NCBI GenBank assembly: GCA_963555705.1
Contig: OY743189.1
Span: 7,705,501 to 7,769,500, forward strand
Source of the DNA: Ligustrum vulgare
Lineage: Eukaryota; Streptophyta; Magnoliopsida; Lamiales; Oleaceae
Direction of reading: 5' to 3'
Length of the DNA stretch: 64,000 nt
The notes below the pieces were generated by a model. The model did not search any database. It was not told the origin of the DNA and saw only the letters and a program-made list of their open reading frames with translations. The translations under genes were made by a program, and so were the position numbers. Positions 1-11,378 of the stretch are shown one piece after another (position 1 is the stretch's first letter; every line of letters begins with the position of its first letter).

Positions 1-1179
1 TGCCCATGATATGGCCAGATAAAAATGTGGTCGGGAGAATCCCTACCTTAATGTTGGAATGTGCCCGGGGATGTGGGCCGACCTATGGATAAATTAAGGG
101 CATGATCTAGTCAGGTCGGGCAATGTTCCCGATCTGAATCTCATGATAAGGAAGGTCTGTAGTAGTTAATAGAAAATTATTAGCTCTATTGCTCGTTTGT
201 TTCTAATAAATATCTCAGGCTTAGAATTTCAACTTGAGATATTTAACAAAAAAAAAAAAACTTTACGAGTAGAGTTCCAAAATATGTCCACTGTAGTACA
301 AAAGATTGTCATACTAGCTACGCTTACTTAAAATGGCAAGAGGTTGTGGCTAAGAGATGTTTCTACAATATTGACAAAATGTAAGCAACAATTCATAAAA
401 TATCTGAAACAAAAGAGCACTTACAACTATAGGTTATCTACACAAAAACTGAACCATCTTAGACAATAAACATCAGTATGGATATAGGACATTTCACTAA
501 CGGGATAAGGTTCCACAACTTTCCTAGTAACAACATAAACCCGAGAAATTTGGATAGTAGAGCACGTCTTTTTTTTTTTTTTTTTTTTTTTCTTTTTTTA
601 ATTGTATTGATGAACTTATATTTGTACTATGTCTTCACCCACTTCAAATTTACAGCTTCAAAGCAAGCACGCTCCATGTTCTTAAATATTAAATATAGAT
701 AATGAATAAATATATTTAGTGAGTAAGCTTCAGTACAATCAGTGAGAACAAGTGCACATAGCGATCCATTTTTAACAATGTTTTGAGCCCTTCCAGATAT
801 AGCATATATATAGTGAGCCTTCAATTAATATTAAACATCGCCACACTAGTATCTATTGGCTAAGCGATACGCAAAATATAGGGAAAATTTCGTAACTACC
901 TAGATGTAAAGTATGGTGATTGAAAAATATGTAATTTTCAAACTATTACTAATATTACTGGATTTGATTCCCTGAATTTAGAAAAAATACTGGATTATCA
1001 TGAGAGGGTGTATTTCTTGATTGAACTCACTAACTATAAATCCTTTTATTTAGGGATGCTATTACCATTTATTTAGAAATTTTAAATAGATTGTCAATCT
1101 TCCCAAAATTCTAAAAACACACATTTCCTTTTTGGTAGATTTCACTCGACGTGTGGATCTTATTTTCCATTATTTTTGG
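1..1179. other. Gene-free AT-rich flank
   Basis: I see no gene here. The stretch contains a 13-base A run (248-260) and a 23-base T run (569-591). The short open frames lie over these low-complexity tracts and match nothing I recognise. The first 150 bases are less AT-rich and could be the edge of a decayed LTR, but I cannot prove it. Confidence 0.5.
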
Positions 1180-1830
1180 GGTAGTAAATTATAGTCAAAA
1201 TTATTACAAGCGTTCTATTGTGTTGTAATATTTTGTAATGATATGTAATGTTTTATTTGTGTGTAATTGTGGTTAATCTTTTTACAATGAATGTTACATT
1301 TAGTGCATGTCAATAGATTAAGAATCCATTTCATCAATATTACACACACTACAATGAGCTATATTGATTTGTAATGTTCTGATTTCATCAAAATTGGCAA
1401 AATAAAATCCATTTCATCGAAATTGAGCCGTAATGTTCAAAATTAGATATACTACACTTACTTTATTGTTTTGTTCAACGTGTCTTTGTTTAATATGTAA
1501 TTTCCGAAATGTAGAAATAGCACACACGATGTAATGTTCAAAACCAGTCTTACTACACCTATTGTAATGATCTTTAATGTTCATAATTAGACACATTACA
1601 CTTGCCGTAATTTCCTGTAATTGTATTGCAATCTACATACTCAATGGTTACGCCAGATGTATTGATGATGAAGCTGTAATCATCTATAATGTTCAAACTC
1701 ATACATGTTACATGTGTCGTAATGTTATGCAATGTTCGTAAGATGGCATATTAGACCTATCGTAATTCCTGTGAGCAAAATATAACCAATACATGCAAAA
1801 ACGAAGGTACTTGATTCATTAGTAATGATA
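1180..1830. repeat. Iterated GTAATGTT-rich tract
   Basis: The words GTAATGTT, GTAATG and GTAAT recur about a dozen times on the plus strand, often as GTAATGTTCA followed by an A-rich stretch and a TACTACAC-like word (around 1430, 1530 and 1580). Spacing is irregular, so this is a degenerate interspersed motif array rather than a clean satellite. No coding potential is visible. It may be the decayed interior of a MITE or LTR. Confidence 0.5.
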
Positions 1831-2039
1831 TTTAAATGTATTACAAGACTAGCACAAAAATATCAACACAAAGAACTGATTCAGTTTCTACTAATAAGCA
1901 CCATATATTAAAGATGAACCAACACTTTTGTAAAATCTGCAATAATGATCTTCACCATAAAAAATTGATTCAATTTCTTCTTGTTGGACTATCCCTTCAT
2001 TTTTAGAGGAAGATGGAGTTTTCAGCTAACTCTGAGGTT

Positions 2040-3120
2040 ATGGTGGTGACATGGAGAAGATGATATGATTCGAGAGGCACGGAAGAAACACCGAAAAATT
2101 CCATACTCAGTTGGTGGGTGAACGGTGGAATCTTGACCCAATATTCACGACGCCAAGATCGATGATGCGGAATAAAGAACCAAGACTTTCAAAATGCCAC
2201 AAGGATTCATCCAACATCCTTGATAAGTTCTTGATTTTGAACGCCACAAATATTCGAATATTTGATAAGTTCAATTGAACGCCGCAAGAAATAATCTTGA
2301 TAAGTTCGAATGAACGCTACAAATAATCACTCTTTCATAAGTTCGAAGAAATATAAGAATCCACCTATAAGTTTATTGAATCCCCAATAAAATGTCTATT
2401 AAAAATCAAGTCTGTTTTTTTTACAATGAATGAAAAATAGAATATAAATAAGCAGAAAACGACCTAACAACTATGGTACCCGCTAATGGGCTTAAAGTAG
2501 AGTTCTAATTAAACTAAAATAACTAAAAATGAAAAAGAAAATAAAATTCTACGAAATCTTATCCCGCTGAGTAGTTACGGCCGTGAAGAGACACTTACGG
2601 CCGTAAGTATAATTCTGCCCCAAGGTTACGGCCGAGACATGAGGCTTATGGCCATAAGTCCGAAAGTCTTGAAATCCTGCACTTTCACCCTAGAGGAGGT
2701 TACGGCCGTGATATATGGCCCTTACGAACGTAAATATGTTACTAACCCTGAAATTTTGATCTTCCAACTCAGCTTGATCTGTTCGTCTTCTCATCTTCAC
2801 TCCAACATGCAATTTGTTCATTTTCCTATGTAGAATGTTGTTGCGTCGCCCATGACTTGATCTATTCTTTGAGCTCCTATCCCGGATCACATCAGAAGAG
2901 GTGGTGGAAGAGCAGAATGATAGAAAAAATAATGGATTAAAAGTAATGTAGATGATGAAAGCTTTTATTATATTGATTTTATATAGGATAAATATTAATA
3001 TAGCGAGAATCATTGAGTTTGATGGAGAAAGAGTTTTTGAAAGATGGAGGGGAGAATCGTGAAGATGGGCTATGCAAGGACCAAGTCCACATACAAACCT
3101 CTCTGGCCGATCATTGATCA
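2040..3120 (-). repeat. LTR-like fragment with ACGGCCGT palindromes
   Basis: Between 2570 and 2745 the word TACGGCC and its palindromic form TTACGGCCGTAA recur several times in exact or mutated form. The same cluster occurs inside the solo LTR at 31318-32938 (32350-32450), so this stretch is probably a diverged LTR piece of that group. An open frame at 2690-3121 (minus) is rich in Ser, Arg and hydrophobics but resembles no family I know and overlaps the palindromes, so I do not call it a gene. The ends are not defined. Confidence 0.4.
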
Positions 3121-3179
3121 ACGGATTTCAAACTTCTTATAGCCTAATATGGGTTGTACACATATGTATCATGGATACA

Positions 3180-3685
3180 TGATAAGTACATTTTTTGTAC
3201 TTATCTTCACCCTAAATTTTGATAATTGTGAGTATTTTAGATTTTGATGTTGCTTAATTGTGTATGTACTTTGATTGTTTTAGGTAAAACTAAAATTTGG
3301 ATGCGTTTAGAAGCTAAACAGACAAAAAGGGATCAAAGTTGCACCTGAAAAGGACTTGGGACAAAAAAGGAATCACAAGAAGTTATGTTCAAGATTTGTA
3401 GTCGGACTTTGAGACCCATTTTTGGGATAGTAAAAGTTCAAATTGGGAAAATTATATTTTAAGAAATACTGTATCCCATTAAGATATCTTTCTAATTCAC
3501 TTTGAATCACTTCAATTGGATAATGGAAGAGAAAAATATGATGAACATATTGGAAGCTGCACAGAGAAGTCGAGAATTCAACTTCCCTAATTTGATTAGG
3601 ACTTTTATGTAAACCAAATTGGACGTGATTTTGACATAATTTCACCATATATTAGATTCTACACGGGCAACAAAAATGAGGGTAA
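3180..3685 (+). mobile_element. G1 gypsy 5' LTR, first part
   Basis: The LTR opens with TGATAAGTAC and an inverted repeat GATAAGTACA / TGTACTTATC around a T5 loop (3181-3205). The same type of start is seen in five other LTRs in this window. The LTR is cut at 3685 by a copia insertion and resumes after 9047. No protein is encoded. Confidence 0.65.
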
Positions 3686-4242
3686 TGTTGGGAATTTCAT
3701 GCCTAAGTGAGTGATTAATGCGGATAACAAACAAATAAACAAGAATCACAAGAAAAAGAACAAGAAAACACCGAGAAAATTGTTGACCCAGTTCGGAAAT
3801 TACGTACATCGGAGGGCTTAGGACCAAGCCCATTCCACTAGCCAAAATCTTCCAGTGAGTATCCAAGATTACAAGAATTCATGCCAAGAACCTGTGCACG
3901 TTCCTTCTGAAGGAACAAACCGAAGACAGCCACTCCTCTATCAAAATAACCACACCAAAAACACAATAATAGCACTATCAAATTAGCCTACACTATGGCC
4001 AAATTTATGCTACAAATGTTTATACAGAAACTAGTGTTTAAAGAAGCCGAGAGGAAGAATGAAGGTAGAATCGTGCAGGAGAGAAGAACCAACCACAAAC
4101 AATCTCTGCCCTTGGATGTAAATGCACGGTCCAGATTAAATGTCTTAAAGCCAAAATTGTATCGTTGTACTTGAAGTTTCAGCTTGTTGCCGAATTGGCC
4201 CTCCAAGCATAAAACATTTTAATTTGGGGATCACTTCCAATA
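3686..4242 (-). repeat. Copia-1 3' LTR
   Basis: It starts TGTTGGGAATTTC and ends at CTTCCAATA on the plus strand. It aligns over almost its full length with 8485-9047, including shared words such as GTGAGTGATTAATGCGGATA and AAACACCGAGAAAATTGTTG. Small indels and substitutions separate the two copies, so the insertion is not very recent. Confidence 0.88.
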
Positions 4243-4364
4243 ATCTTCACATTGATCTCCAAATTCCCATATTTTACTCTCATGGTTACTATAGGTAGTG
4301 GATAGGCTCGATAATTACCATCATTGCCCGGTACCTGCACATAAAAATTAGCCATAATCAATTT

Positions 4365-4830
4365 TTAGAATTGATAAACAAGACTTAAGCTTACAAGCAT
4401 TATAATTTTTGTTCCCATATCAGATGGGTTACAATCAGTATGTATTTTTTCAAGTTTCAAATCATCAGAAGCAATTTTTTCTCTAACAAAATGATACTTC
4501 ACCTCTATGTGTTTAGATCGCTTGTGATAGACAGGAATTTTACTTAATAAGAGGGCACTCTGACTATCAGTATAAATCAGAGGAGTATCACGCAGGAAAT
4601 TAAGTTTACTTAAAATACCAGTTAACCAAATACATTCCTTAACAGCTTCTGTGATAGCCACATACTCAGCTTCTGTACTAGACATAGTAACTATGGGCTA
4701 TAGTTGGGATTTCTAAGTTATACAATTGTCTCCTAATGTAAAGAAATAATTGGTAGTGGACTTTCTCTGGTCTTTATCACCAGCAAAATTAGAATCCACA
4801 TACCCTTTCAGAGTCAATTTATCTACCCCT
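4365..4830 (-). pseudogene. Copia-1 RNase H
   Basis: This is the C-terminal RNase H of copia pol, which removes template RNA during reverse transcription. The frame at 4365-4685 opens with MSSTEAEYVAITEAVKECIW, a copia RNase H landmark, followed by IYTDSQSALLL and KHIEVKYHFVRE. Upstream, across a stop and frame change, GYVDSNFAGDKDQRKSTT (about 4720-4810) supplies the first catalytic Asp region. The tail (MGTKIIMLVSLSLVYQF) drifts from the usual ending. It is split by stops and therefore non-functional. Confidence 0.85.
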
Positions 4831-5330
4831 TTTCATAAGCTAACCCAACACTCGTAGTACCAGCTATGTACCTCAACAGCCACTTAAACCTAGCCCAGTG
4901 AGGCTTTCCAGGGTTAGACATAAATCTGCTTAGGAAACTTATGGTGTGGGCCAAGTCAGGCCATGTAGTGATCATGGGAAACATCACAGATCCTATTGCG
5001 TTAGCATAAGAAATGTTTTCCATCTCTTTGAACTCAGTTTCAGTCTTAGGAGACTGAAGAGATGACAAGTTCATATGTGCAGCAAGAGGAATAGAGATAG
5101 ACTTGGCATCTTTCATGCAAAACTTGGTTTCTACCTTTTATAAGTAACCTTCTCTTTGGTCTTGTACTTTATTATAGGAGAAAATATCTCATTATAGTCA
5201 ATGCCTTCTCTTTGGGTGAATCCTTTAGCTACTAGCCTAGGCTTATACCTCAAATGATCACTGGGACATAATCCCTCCTTTAACTTGTAAATCCACTTAC
5301 ATTGGATTATCTTTTACTTTTTCTGTACCT
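4823..5330 (-). pseudogene. Copia-1 reverse transcriptase with catalytic core deleted
   Basis: The RT entry region is readable on the minus strand at about 5160-5330 ([30 protein letters not shown]). The post-RT segment at 4823-5116 is also readable (MKDAKSISIPL, YANAIGSVMF, LSRFMSNPGKPHW). Between them, near 5130-5165, the sequence passes from SPIIKYKT directly to [12 protein letters not shown]. The usual segment of well over 100 residues with the YVDD catalytic pair is absent. The two sides are in different frames. The element therefore cannot encode an active polymerase. Confidence 0.85.
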
Positions 5331-6660
5331 TGACCAAACTCCAAGTTTAATTTTCACTTAGAGATTTTATTTCTTCTCTCATTACCTCTCACCAGTTTTC
5401 AAATTTAAGCTCACTCATCGCTTCCTCAAAGGAAGTATGTTCTACATTCTCAATGGCTTCACCTGAAACTGAGGAAAAATCAGTCAAATTCTTAATTTCA
5501 TATCTAGGGTTAGGTCTCACTTTTCTCCTTTCCCTATCCCTAACCAATTGGTAGTATTGTATGGTGGTGTCATTATTTGTGGGGTTAGGTATCTCATGTT
5601 CAACTTAACAACTTAAACATGGGGTTCAACATTTCCATTACTTGTATGTTCAGCAGGTCCAACTTCATCTTCTCCAACCATAGGAACAACAGGCTCAGGA
5701 GTCTCACTATGAGTATCAGTCAACCTGATTGACTCTACTACACTCTTAGTCCCATTACTAACCTCAGGTTCAATAGCCTGTCATTTTCTTCAAACAAGGC
5801 ATCTCAGATTCATTGAACACTACATTCCGGCTAAAAATAATTTTTATACATTGAACTCCAATTATCCACAACCTATAACCTTTTACCCTGTCAGGATACC
5901 CTAACATCTCACACTTGATGCCCTCGGCTCCAACTTACCCTCTCTATGATGTACATATGCAGCACATCCAAATACCCTAATGTGGGGTGAAATCAGGGGG
6001 CTTACAAGTCCAAAGCTCTTGTGGAGTCTTAAAATCAACAGAACTCGATGATGATCTATTGATAAGGTAAGTTGCAGTACTGGCAGCTTCAACCTAGAAA
6101 CCTTTAGTAAGACCTGAACTAATCAACATACATCTAACCTTATTTATCAAGGTTCTATTCATTCTCTCAGCCACCCCATTCTACCGCGGTATATATTTAA
6201 CAGTTATGTGTGTCTCTATCCCTTTCTCCTTACAAAAATTGTTAAATTCAAAGTTACAAAACTCAAGCCCATTATCCGTTCTTAAAGTTTTTAACTTTCT
6301 ATCCATTCTATTTTTCACAGCTTTTAGCCAGGCTGTAAATTTGAGAAATGTCTCATATTTAGCCTTAAATGGAAAAATCCATACTTTCCTAGAGTAGTCA
6401 TCAACCGGGGATAGAAAATATTTGTTCCCATCGAATGTAGGATGTTTTTCAGGCCCCCATAAGTCAGCATGGACATAGTTCAGGGATCTCTTAGAACAGT
6501 GGGAACCTACTTTGAATGACACTCTATGAGATTTTTCAAGAACACGTGTCTCGTAAAAGTCTATGGGTTCAATTACTTCTTTACCAAGTAATTTATGTTC
6601 ACATAAGAACTTCAACCATTTGTTTCCTAAATGTCCCATCAGAATATGCCACAACTAAGA
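5331..6660 (-). pseudogene. Copia-1 integrase and linker
   Basis: This is the DDE integrase of copia, which inserts the cDNA. The frame at 6181-6654 reads MWHILMGHLGNKWLKFL (pre-integrase His region), HADLWGP (first Asp), VDDYSRKVW and LRTDNGLEF (second Asp). A TAG stop then precedes NGVAERMNRT, which holds the final Glu. The Cys pair expected in the HHCC zinc finger is lost: the segment reads YETRVLEKSHRVSF. The C-terminal part continues at about 5780-6092 (IRVFGCAAYVHHREGKLEP) and leads into the linker before RT. It is interrupted by stops and frameshifts. Confidence 0.85.
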
Positions 6661-7083
6661 CTTACTCCTAGTCACCATGAAGGAATTGTAGTTCTGTGTA
6701 GACACAACTTCACCTGCAAGGTAATATAGCCCATTTCTCTTAAATCCGTTTATAACAACCATTGAACCCCTCATCACTTTCAAAGAGTTTCTGTCAAACT
6801 TAAGCACATTTCCCTCATCTTCAAGAACACCCAATGAAATGAGGTGCCTCTTGAGATGTGGAACGTATCTGACATTATTCATTGTTCTAACAATGTCATC
6901 ATGCATCGTGATAGCAATGTCACCAATGTCAACAAGAGTCTGAGTATTCTTATCCCTCATGTACACTTTCTTAGGTTCAATATCTTTATAGTTGTAAAAC
7001 CAAGACCTAACACGAAACATATGAAAAGTGCATCCTGAATCAAGTATCCATTCCTCACTCATGTAATTACCCAACACAGTCAT
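6655..7083 (-). pseudogene. Copia-1 aspartic protease and GAG-pre-integrase
   Basis: This 142-codon frame carries the retropepsin active site WILDSGCTFHM near its start, then the flap and body region (YVPHLKRHLISLGVLEDEG) and the GAG-pre-integrase link. The DSG triad is intact, although the rest of the polyprotein is broken. A stop separates it from the integrase start at about 6654. Its family role is to cleave the Gag-Pol precursor. It lies between the gag zinc knuckle and integrase, as expected for copia. Confidence 0.85.
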
Positions 7084-7197
7084 GACATGTAGACTGTCTA
7101 AGTCTCGACCAATAGGAGCATTGCCCGCTTCTTCATTACTTTGGTCTCTTTGTTGCTTTCTTTTTAATTCAAAGAAATCTTTTCGAAAGCGTCCCTC

Positions 7198-7900
7198 TTA
7201 CCCACAATGGTAACACTTTCTATTGAATTTCTCTCTTGACTTAGACCTACCTTTAGACTTATCTCCCCCTTTCTTAATGTGAGGGTTTTTATCTGTTTTG
7301 TCCGGTCTACCTCTCACAAACATGCTCATATCTCTATGGCTAGCTTTTTGTTCTTTCTTAATTTCAAATTCTTTAGATTTCACAGAATCAATCACAATAC
7401 CTTGAGTCATTTTTCCCTAGAGTATTTTATGGCATTTTTGATATCTTATAAGATTCTGGTAATGAGTTCAATAAAATAACCACTAGGTCATCCTCATCAA
7501 ATTTCTTATCATTATGAGCCACACTCTTCATTATGATGCTAAAATCAATCAAGTTCGATTCTAATTCCTTTCGGGGATCCATTCGAAAGCTAAATAATTT
7601 CTCAATAAGGTAGATCTAGTGAGGCAAGGTCTTAGTTAGGAACATGGTGTCAAGAGCTTTCCACAAATCTCTAGCCATCTTATATTCATATACTTGTCTA
7701 ACCATATTATTAGATAAGTGCAAGATAATAGAACAATAAGCAATCTCATTCATATAAGTAATAAGATCAAGTTTAGCTTTTAGTTCTTCAGAAAATTTTT
7801 TAGGAGCTTCAATTGCCTTAGGTACTCTTTGTTGGACCAAAATGACCTTCATTTTCTATTTTCATGTCGAGTAGTCACCCTTACCGTCGAATGGTGACAA
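7198..7900 (-). pseudogene. Copia-1 gag (UBN2 type)
   Basis: The nucleocapsid gene of the element. The frame at 7616-7852 has MKVILVQQRVPKAIE and VYEYKMARDLWKALDTMF, typical of the UBN2 capsid region. After a stop it continues through KLFSFRMDPRKELES and LNSLPESYK to VIDSVKSKEFEIKKE and a Lys/Arg-rich tail ending CYHCG (7198-7410), the start of a CCHC knuckle. A stop follows that knuckle start, and others split the body. Gag packages the element RNA. Confidence 0.8.
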
Positions 7901-8469
7901 TTCGACCCTCGAACCCATAACGGATTCGGCAAACGAGGGATGCCTACTAGATGCCATTCATAAATTTACAATTAAAATTCACAAATTAACAGAAAAAAAA
8001 TTTGTCAATAAATTTTCAAGATAAAAAATACAATTTTCAATTTAAAAAACCAATACAACACTTATAAAAACAGGGGCAACCAAGTAACAGATATTATAGC
8101 ATACACAATTCACAAATTACAAATTTATGAACTATTTAAAAAACACAGATTAAAGCATGCCTAAAAACAAATTACCATATGCCCAAGACAAGAATCTGAT
8201 TCTTGAAATTAAAAATAGAGAATTGGAATGATCTCACCAATTAATCGAGACAAGAAACACCAAGAATGATCATTGGTTGGAATCTCAAACACTGCACGTT
8301 CAACAGAGGCTTGAATTTTTTTTAAAAAAATTACAAGAACCACACAAAATCAGTGCAATATCAATTCAAGAACACAATAATTCCAAAAAATAAAAAGAAG
8401 CCCTAATTTTCATGAACCCTTGAAATCAGTCAGAGAACATGAACGAAAATTACAGTAACCTTAGCCAAG

Positions 8470-8481
8470 GCTTTGATACCA
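8470..8481 (-). other. Copia-1 primer binding site (tRNA-iMet type)
   Basis: On the minus strand this reads TGGTATCAAAGC, one base away from the common plant copia PBS TGGTATCAGAGC. It lies three bases inside the 5' LTR, which fixes the element's orientation. Confidence 0.85.
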
Positions 8482-8484
8482 ATT

Positions 8485-9047
8485 TGTTTGGGAATTTCGT
8501 GCTTAAGTGAGTGATTAATGCGGATAACCAACTAATTAAAAAGAATCACAAGAAAACACCGAGAAAATTGTTGACCCAGTTCAGCAATTGCCTACATCTC
8601 GGGGACTCAGGACTGAGCACATTCCACTAGCCAAAACCTTCCAATGAGAGTCCAAGACTACAAGAATTCATGCCAAGAACTTGCCCAAGTTCTTTCTAAA
8701 GGAACAAACCGAAGATAGCCACCCCTCTATCAAAATCACAGCACAAAGACACAATAATAGAACTATCAAATTAGCCTACACTATGGCCCAATTTGTGCTA
8801 AAAACAAAGAATCTGAGAGGAAGAATGCAGGTAGAATGGTGCAGGAGAGAAGAACCAAGTGTTGCATGAAATGAGCTGAGGAGAGAGATATAACTAGCCA
8901 AAACCAATCTCAGCCCTTGGATGTAAATGCATTGTCTAGATTAAATGCCTTATAGCCAAAATTGCATCGTAGTCCTTGAAGTTTCAGCTGGTTGCCAAAT
9001 TGGCCCTCCAAGCATATAACTTTGTAATTTGGGGATCACTTCCAATA
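8485..9047 (-). repeat. Copia-1 5' LTR
   Basis: Partner of the 3686-4242 repeat, bounded by TGTTTGGGAATTTC and CTTCCAATA and followed by GTTAA, the near-copy of the left target site. This copy contains a short insertion relative to the other LTR around 8865-8905. No gene is encoded; a short plus-strand open frame here is fortuitous. Confidence 0.88.
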
Positions 9048-9052
9048 GTTAA

Positions 9053-9935
9053 CCTAGGAGGCCAATTTCACGATATTAACTCACCACAAAAGAGAGAAGA
9101 TTCAACATAATTCAAGGGGAACTGAATTTCAAGCTAGGAAATCAAGTCTTGGTGCAAGATCTTCATCTTCCTCTTGTATTTTCATTAAAATATGGTTATG
9201 TCTTCCTTTTTATCATTAGTTTTATTCTCCTTTGCTATTTGTAACTAACTATTGTTGATGGGAATGGTATAATCTTAGTTTAATTATTCAATTTAAATTC
9301 TCGTGTGTTTATGCTTCGATTTTATGTATTGATTTTATTATTGCTCTTAACGCATGAACTAATAAGAAACTAGTTCATAGATTTTTTTGTTGTTTTCGTA
9401 ATCCAAGAGATGAGTTAACAGCTAGACCACGTAGTAAAATTCGGTAATTTCAACAAAAAGATAGAGATATGAATTTGTGGTTGCATGTGATCATTTATAA
9501 ATTCCTAGGAGATTTTATGCATTTGGCTAAGAATGAATTCTGACTCAACATAGAGATATGTGGTTGACTTAGTTAAATAGGGCTAATTTGAACTCGAGAG
9601 AGGTAAATTAGATAAATTAGTGAATTCAATCATATACTATTTTAGAAAGAAAACATGAGGTGAGAAATTGAACATGAAAACTAGAATGAAATTGTAAGTC
9701 CCAACACTTTTAATTCATAAAAACAAAAAATTAAATCATTTCATTTGCTTAATTTAGTTTATTTTATATTCCATTGCTTTTACTAGTTTATTATTTCAAA
9801 AATCAAAATTTTGGAATTTTTTTTATTGATCTAAATCAATAGTAGATAAGTTAGCTTCGTGATATCAATAACCCGTACTCAAAAAGTCCACTTTATTACT
9901 TGTTAACGATATCGTACACATGCAATAAATTCTCA
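9053..9935 (+). mobile_element. G1 gypsy 5' LTR, second part
   Basis: This continues the LTR interrupted at 3685. It is clearly similar to 32944-33690: both contain AGACCACGTAGTAAAAT, AATTTCAACAAAAAGATAGA and ACTTGAACTCGAGAGAGGTAA. It ends at about 9935, just before a degraded primer site. The paired similarity marks G1 and Z as related families. Confidence 0.65.
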
Positions 9936-9947
9936 AAAATAAGCTTT

Positions 9948-9965
9948 TAACGCCGTTGCTGGGGA
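9948..9965 (+). other. G1 primer binding site (tRNA-Asp type, decayed)
   Basis: It reads TAACGCCGTTGCTGGGGA, three transitions away from TGGCGCCGTTGCCGGGGA, the tRNA-Asp complement used by Athila-group elements. The changes are G-to-A and C-to-T type, as expected from decay of methylated DNA. Confidence 0.7.
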
Positions 9966-10054
9966 CTAATTTTTATTTGTAATTAGCTTAGATTAATCTA
10001 TTTTATTTGCTATTTTTATATTTTTTTTTGTTATTAGGTATTGATACACGACAC

Positions 10055-10250
10055 TCGAGATGAATGCAGTTGACTTCAACAAAATGTTTGTATGTGACTT
10101 CTTCATAAGGAAACAATAGTTGATAGATCAAGGAGTTGAAGAGAAAGATATGTTTATGGGGATTTTATCATAGGGGATCGACTGTAAAAGACAAAAACTG
10201 AATAATGAAGCTATCCTACATGACTTGAAAACTTGATCTTTCTGTCATAC
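10055..10250 (+). pseudogene. Broken copy of the gypsy small ORF (N-terminal part)
   Basis: The sequence starts ATGAATGCAGTTGACTTCAA and reads like the N-terminus of the intact ORF at 23662: VDFN, DFFIRKQ, LIDQGVEEKDM and NNEAIL correspond in order. Stops and a frame slip break it, and similarity ends near 10230 where an unrelated, GC-richer segment begins. Function is unknown; the family appears to be an accessory ORF placed directly after the PBS. Confidence 0.6.
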
Positions 10251-10665
10251 TGAAACAAGACCATGTCATGGCGCTTGTTTTAATCCATATAGAGTTGCCT
10301 TAAACAAAGACAGAAGGGGCTTAGCGGCTTCAGAATCCTGCATTCCAAACCCCTATCTCTTGATTGATCTGATCAAACACTTGCTTTTTCCCAGTCAAGA
10401 TAGTACCCGTTACAACTCTGTAAGTACAGTCACAAGTACATCACTTCCAATAGCTTTTTCCAGTACAATGAGTCAGATGGAATGAAAGATAAGTAAATAG
10501 TTCGATCCCTTGCAGGGGATTTGGGCAAGTACAAACACTCGGGATGAGCTCCTTAGCACTTACTCCATCAGCAGTAGATGACCTTTCTTTGGCACCTGGC
10601 TGACTCTTCCTCCCGACTTTCCTTAAAGCGCTAAGAAGGGAACGGCCCATGCTTACTTCTTACTT
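10231..10665. other. GC-richer inserted segment, possible organelle DNA
   Basis: Base composition and texture change abruptly here. The block includes CTCGGGATGAGCTCCTTAGC and GCGCTAAGAAGGGAACGGCC and resembles no LTR part in the window, although it sits inside the G1 interior. The texture recalls plant mitochondrial intergenic DNA, so a nuclear mitochondrial insertion is my best guess, by inference only. A minus-strand frame (10441-10650) has no domain I recognise. Confidence 0.4.
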
Positions 10666-11378
10666 CTTAAAGATTATGAATTTTCTTGGTGTGGATTCAC
10701 TTTCTAATATTTAAACTTTATATGCTATCACTGATGCCTATTGTAAATTTTTGTAGAAAAAATTCAAGTTAAGCAACAAGAAAGCAAGCATATTGTCCTG
10801 ATACCCACAAATCAAAAAGTCTAAATGTTCTTCATCGACTCTAACACATATCCTAGGGGAGTACACTAATTCTTAAGTTTTTATTAGTTAACTAATTTTT
10901 TTGACACATTGAGGACAATTTGATACTTAAGTTTGGGGGTATGCTCAAATATTCGAGTTAAATTTTCTCCTTTAGTGTTAAAAAAAAATTGTGTTTTTGC
11001 ATTTTTTTTGTTAAGTTTAATAGTCTTTCCAGCTTCATGTTTGAAACTATATGATTATTGAATTGTGGATAGATTCTCTATACTTGGAGTAATTTAATTC
11101 TTGCTCGATTATTATTTTAGCAGATAATCAATTTAATTTTTGCACATAAAGGTAACATTTGAATAGAAATGATAGGTCGTAGTATGGAACTGAGGATACA
11201 AACTCGTAAGAAAAATACTACTCAATCACTTGATCAATTAGTTTGATAGTTTGGTGGTGTTGAACTGGTGGTAGTGATTATCTGGATTGTTTTGATTCCA
11301 TGTGTGCAAAAATATGTGTGGAGTAATTTTGACTAACTAAAGGAAGCTAGGTAATGACCAAATGTTAGTAATCTAACT
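10666..11378 (+). mobile_element. G1 interior with conserved GAGGACAAT / TTTGGGGG signature
   Basis: CATTGAGGACAATTTGATAC is followed closely by AGTTTGGGGGT (about 10908-10950). The same pair recurs in X (25840-25870), Z (29670-29700) and Y (minus, 42090-42120). No intact ORF is present. The region is a non-coding interior of the small-ORF gypsy group. Confidence 0.55.

Larger units (their letters stand above)
3686..9047 (-). mobile_element. Copia-1: complete but dead Ty1/copia element
   Basis: Two similar repeats of about 560 bp (3686-4242 and 8485-9047) flank gag, protease, integrase, RT and RNase H in Ty1/copia order on the minus strand. The flanking pentamers are GGTAA (3681-3685) and GTTAA (9048-9052), target duplications differing at one base. 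A tRNA-iMet-type primer site touches the right LTR, which is therefore the 5' LTR. The host sequence on both sides belongs to the G1 gypsy LTR. Many stops and a large RT deletion show that it cannot move by itself. Confidence 0.9.

Noticed and set aside
2690..3121. 143-codon minus-strand ORF
   Set aside because: No family resemblance; it overlaps the palindromic LTR-like tract and has a hydrophobic, low-complexity middle.
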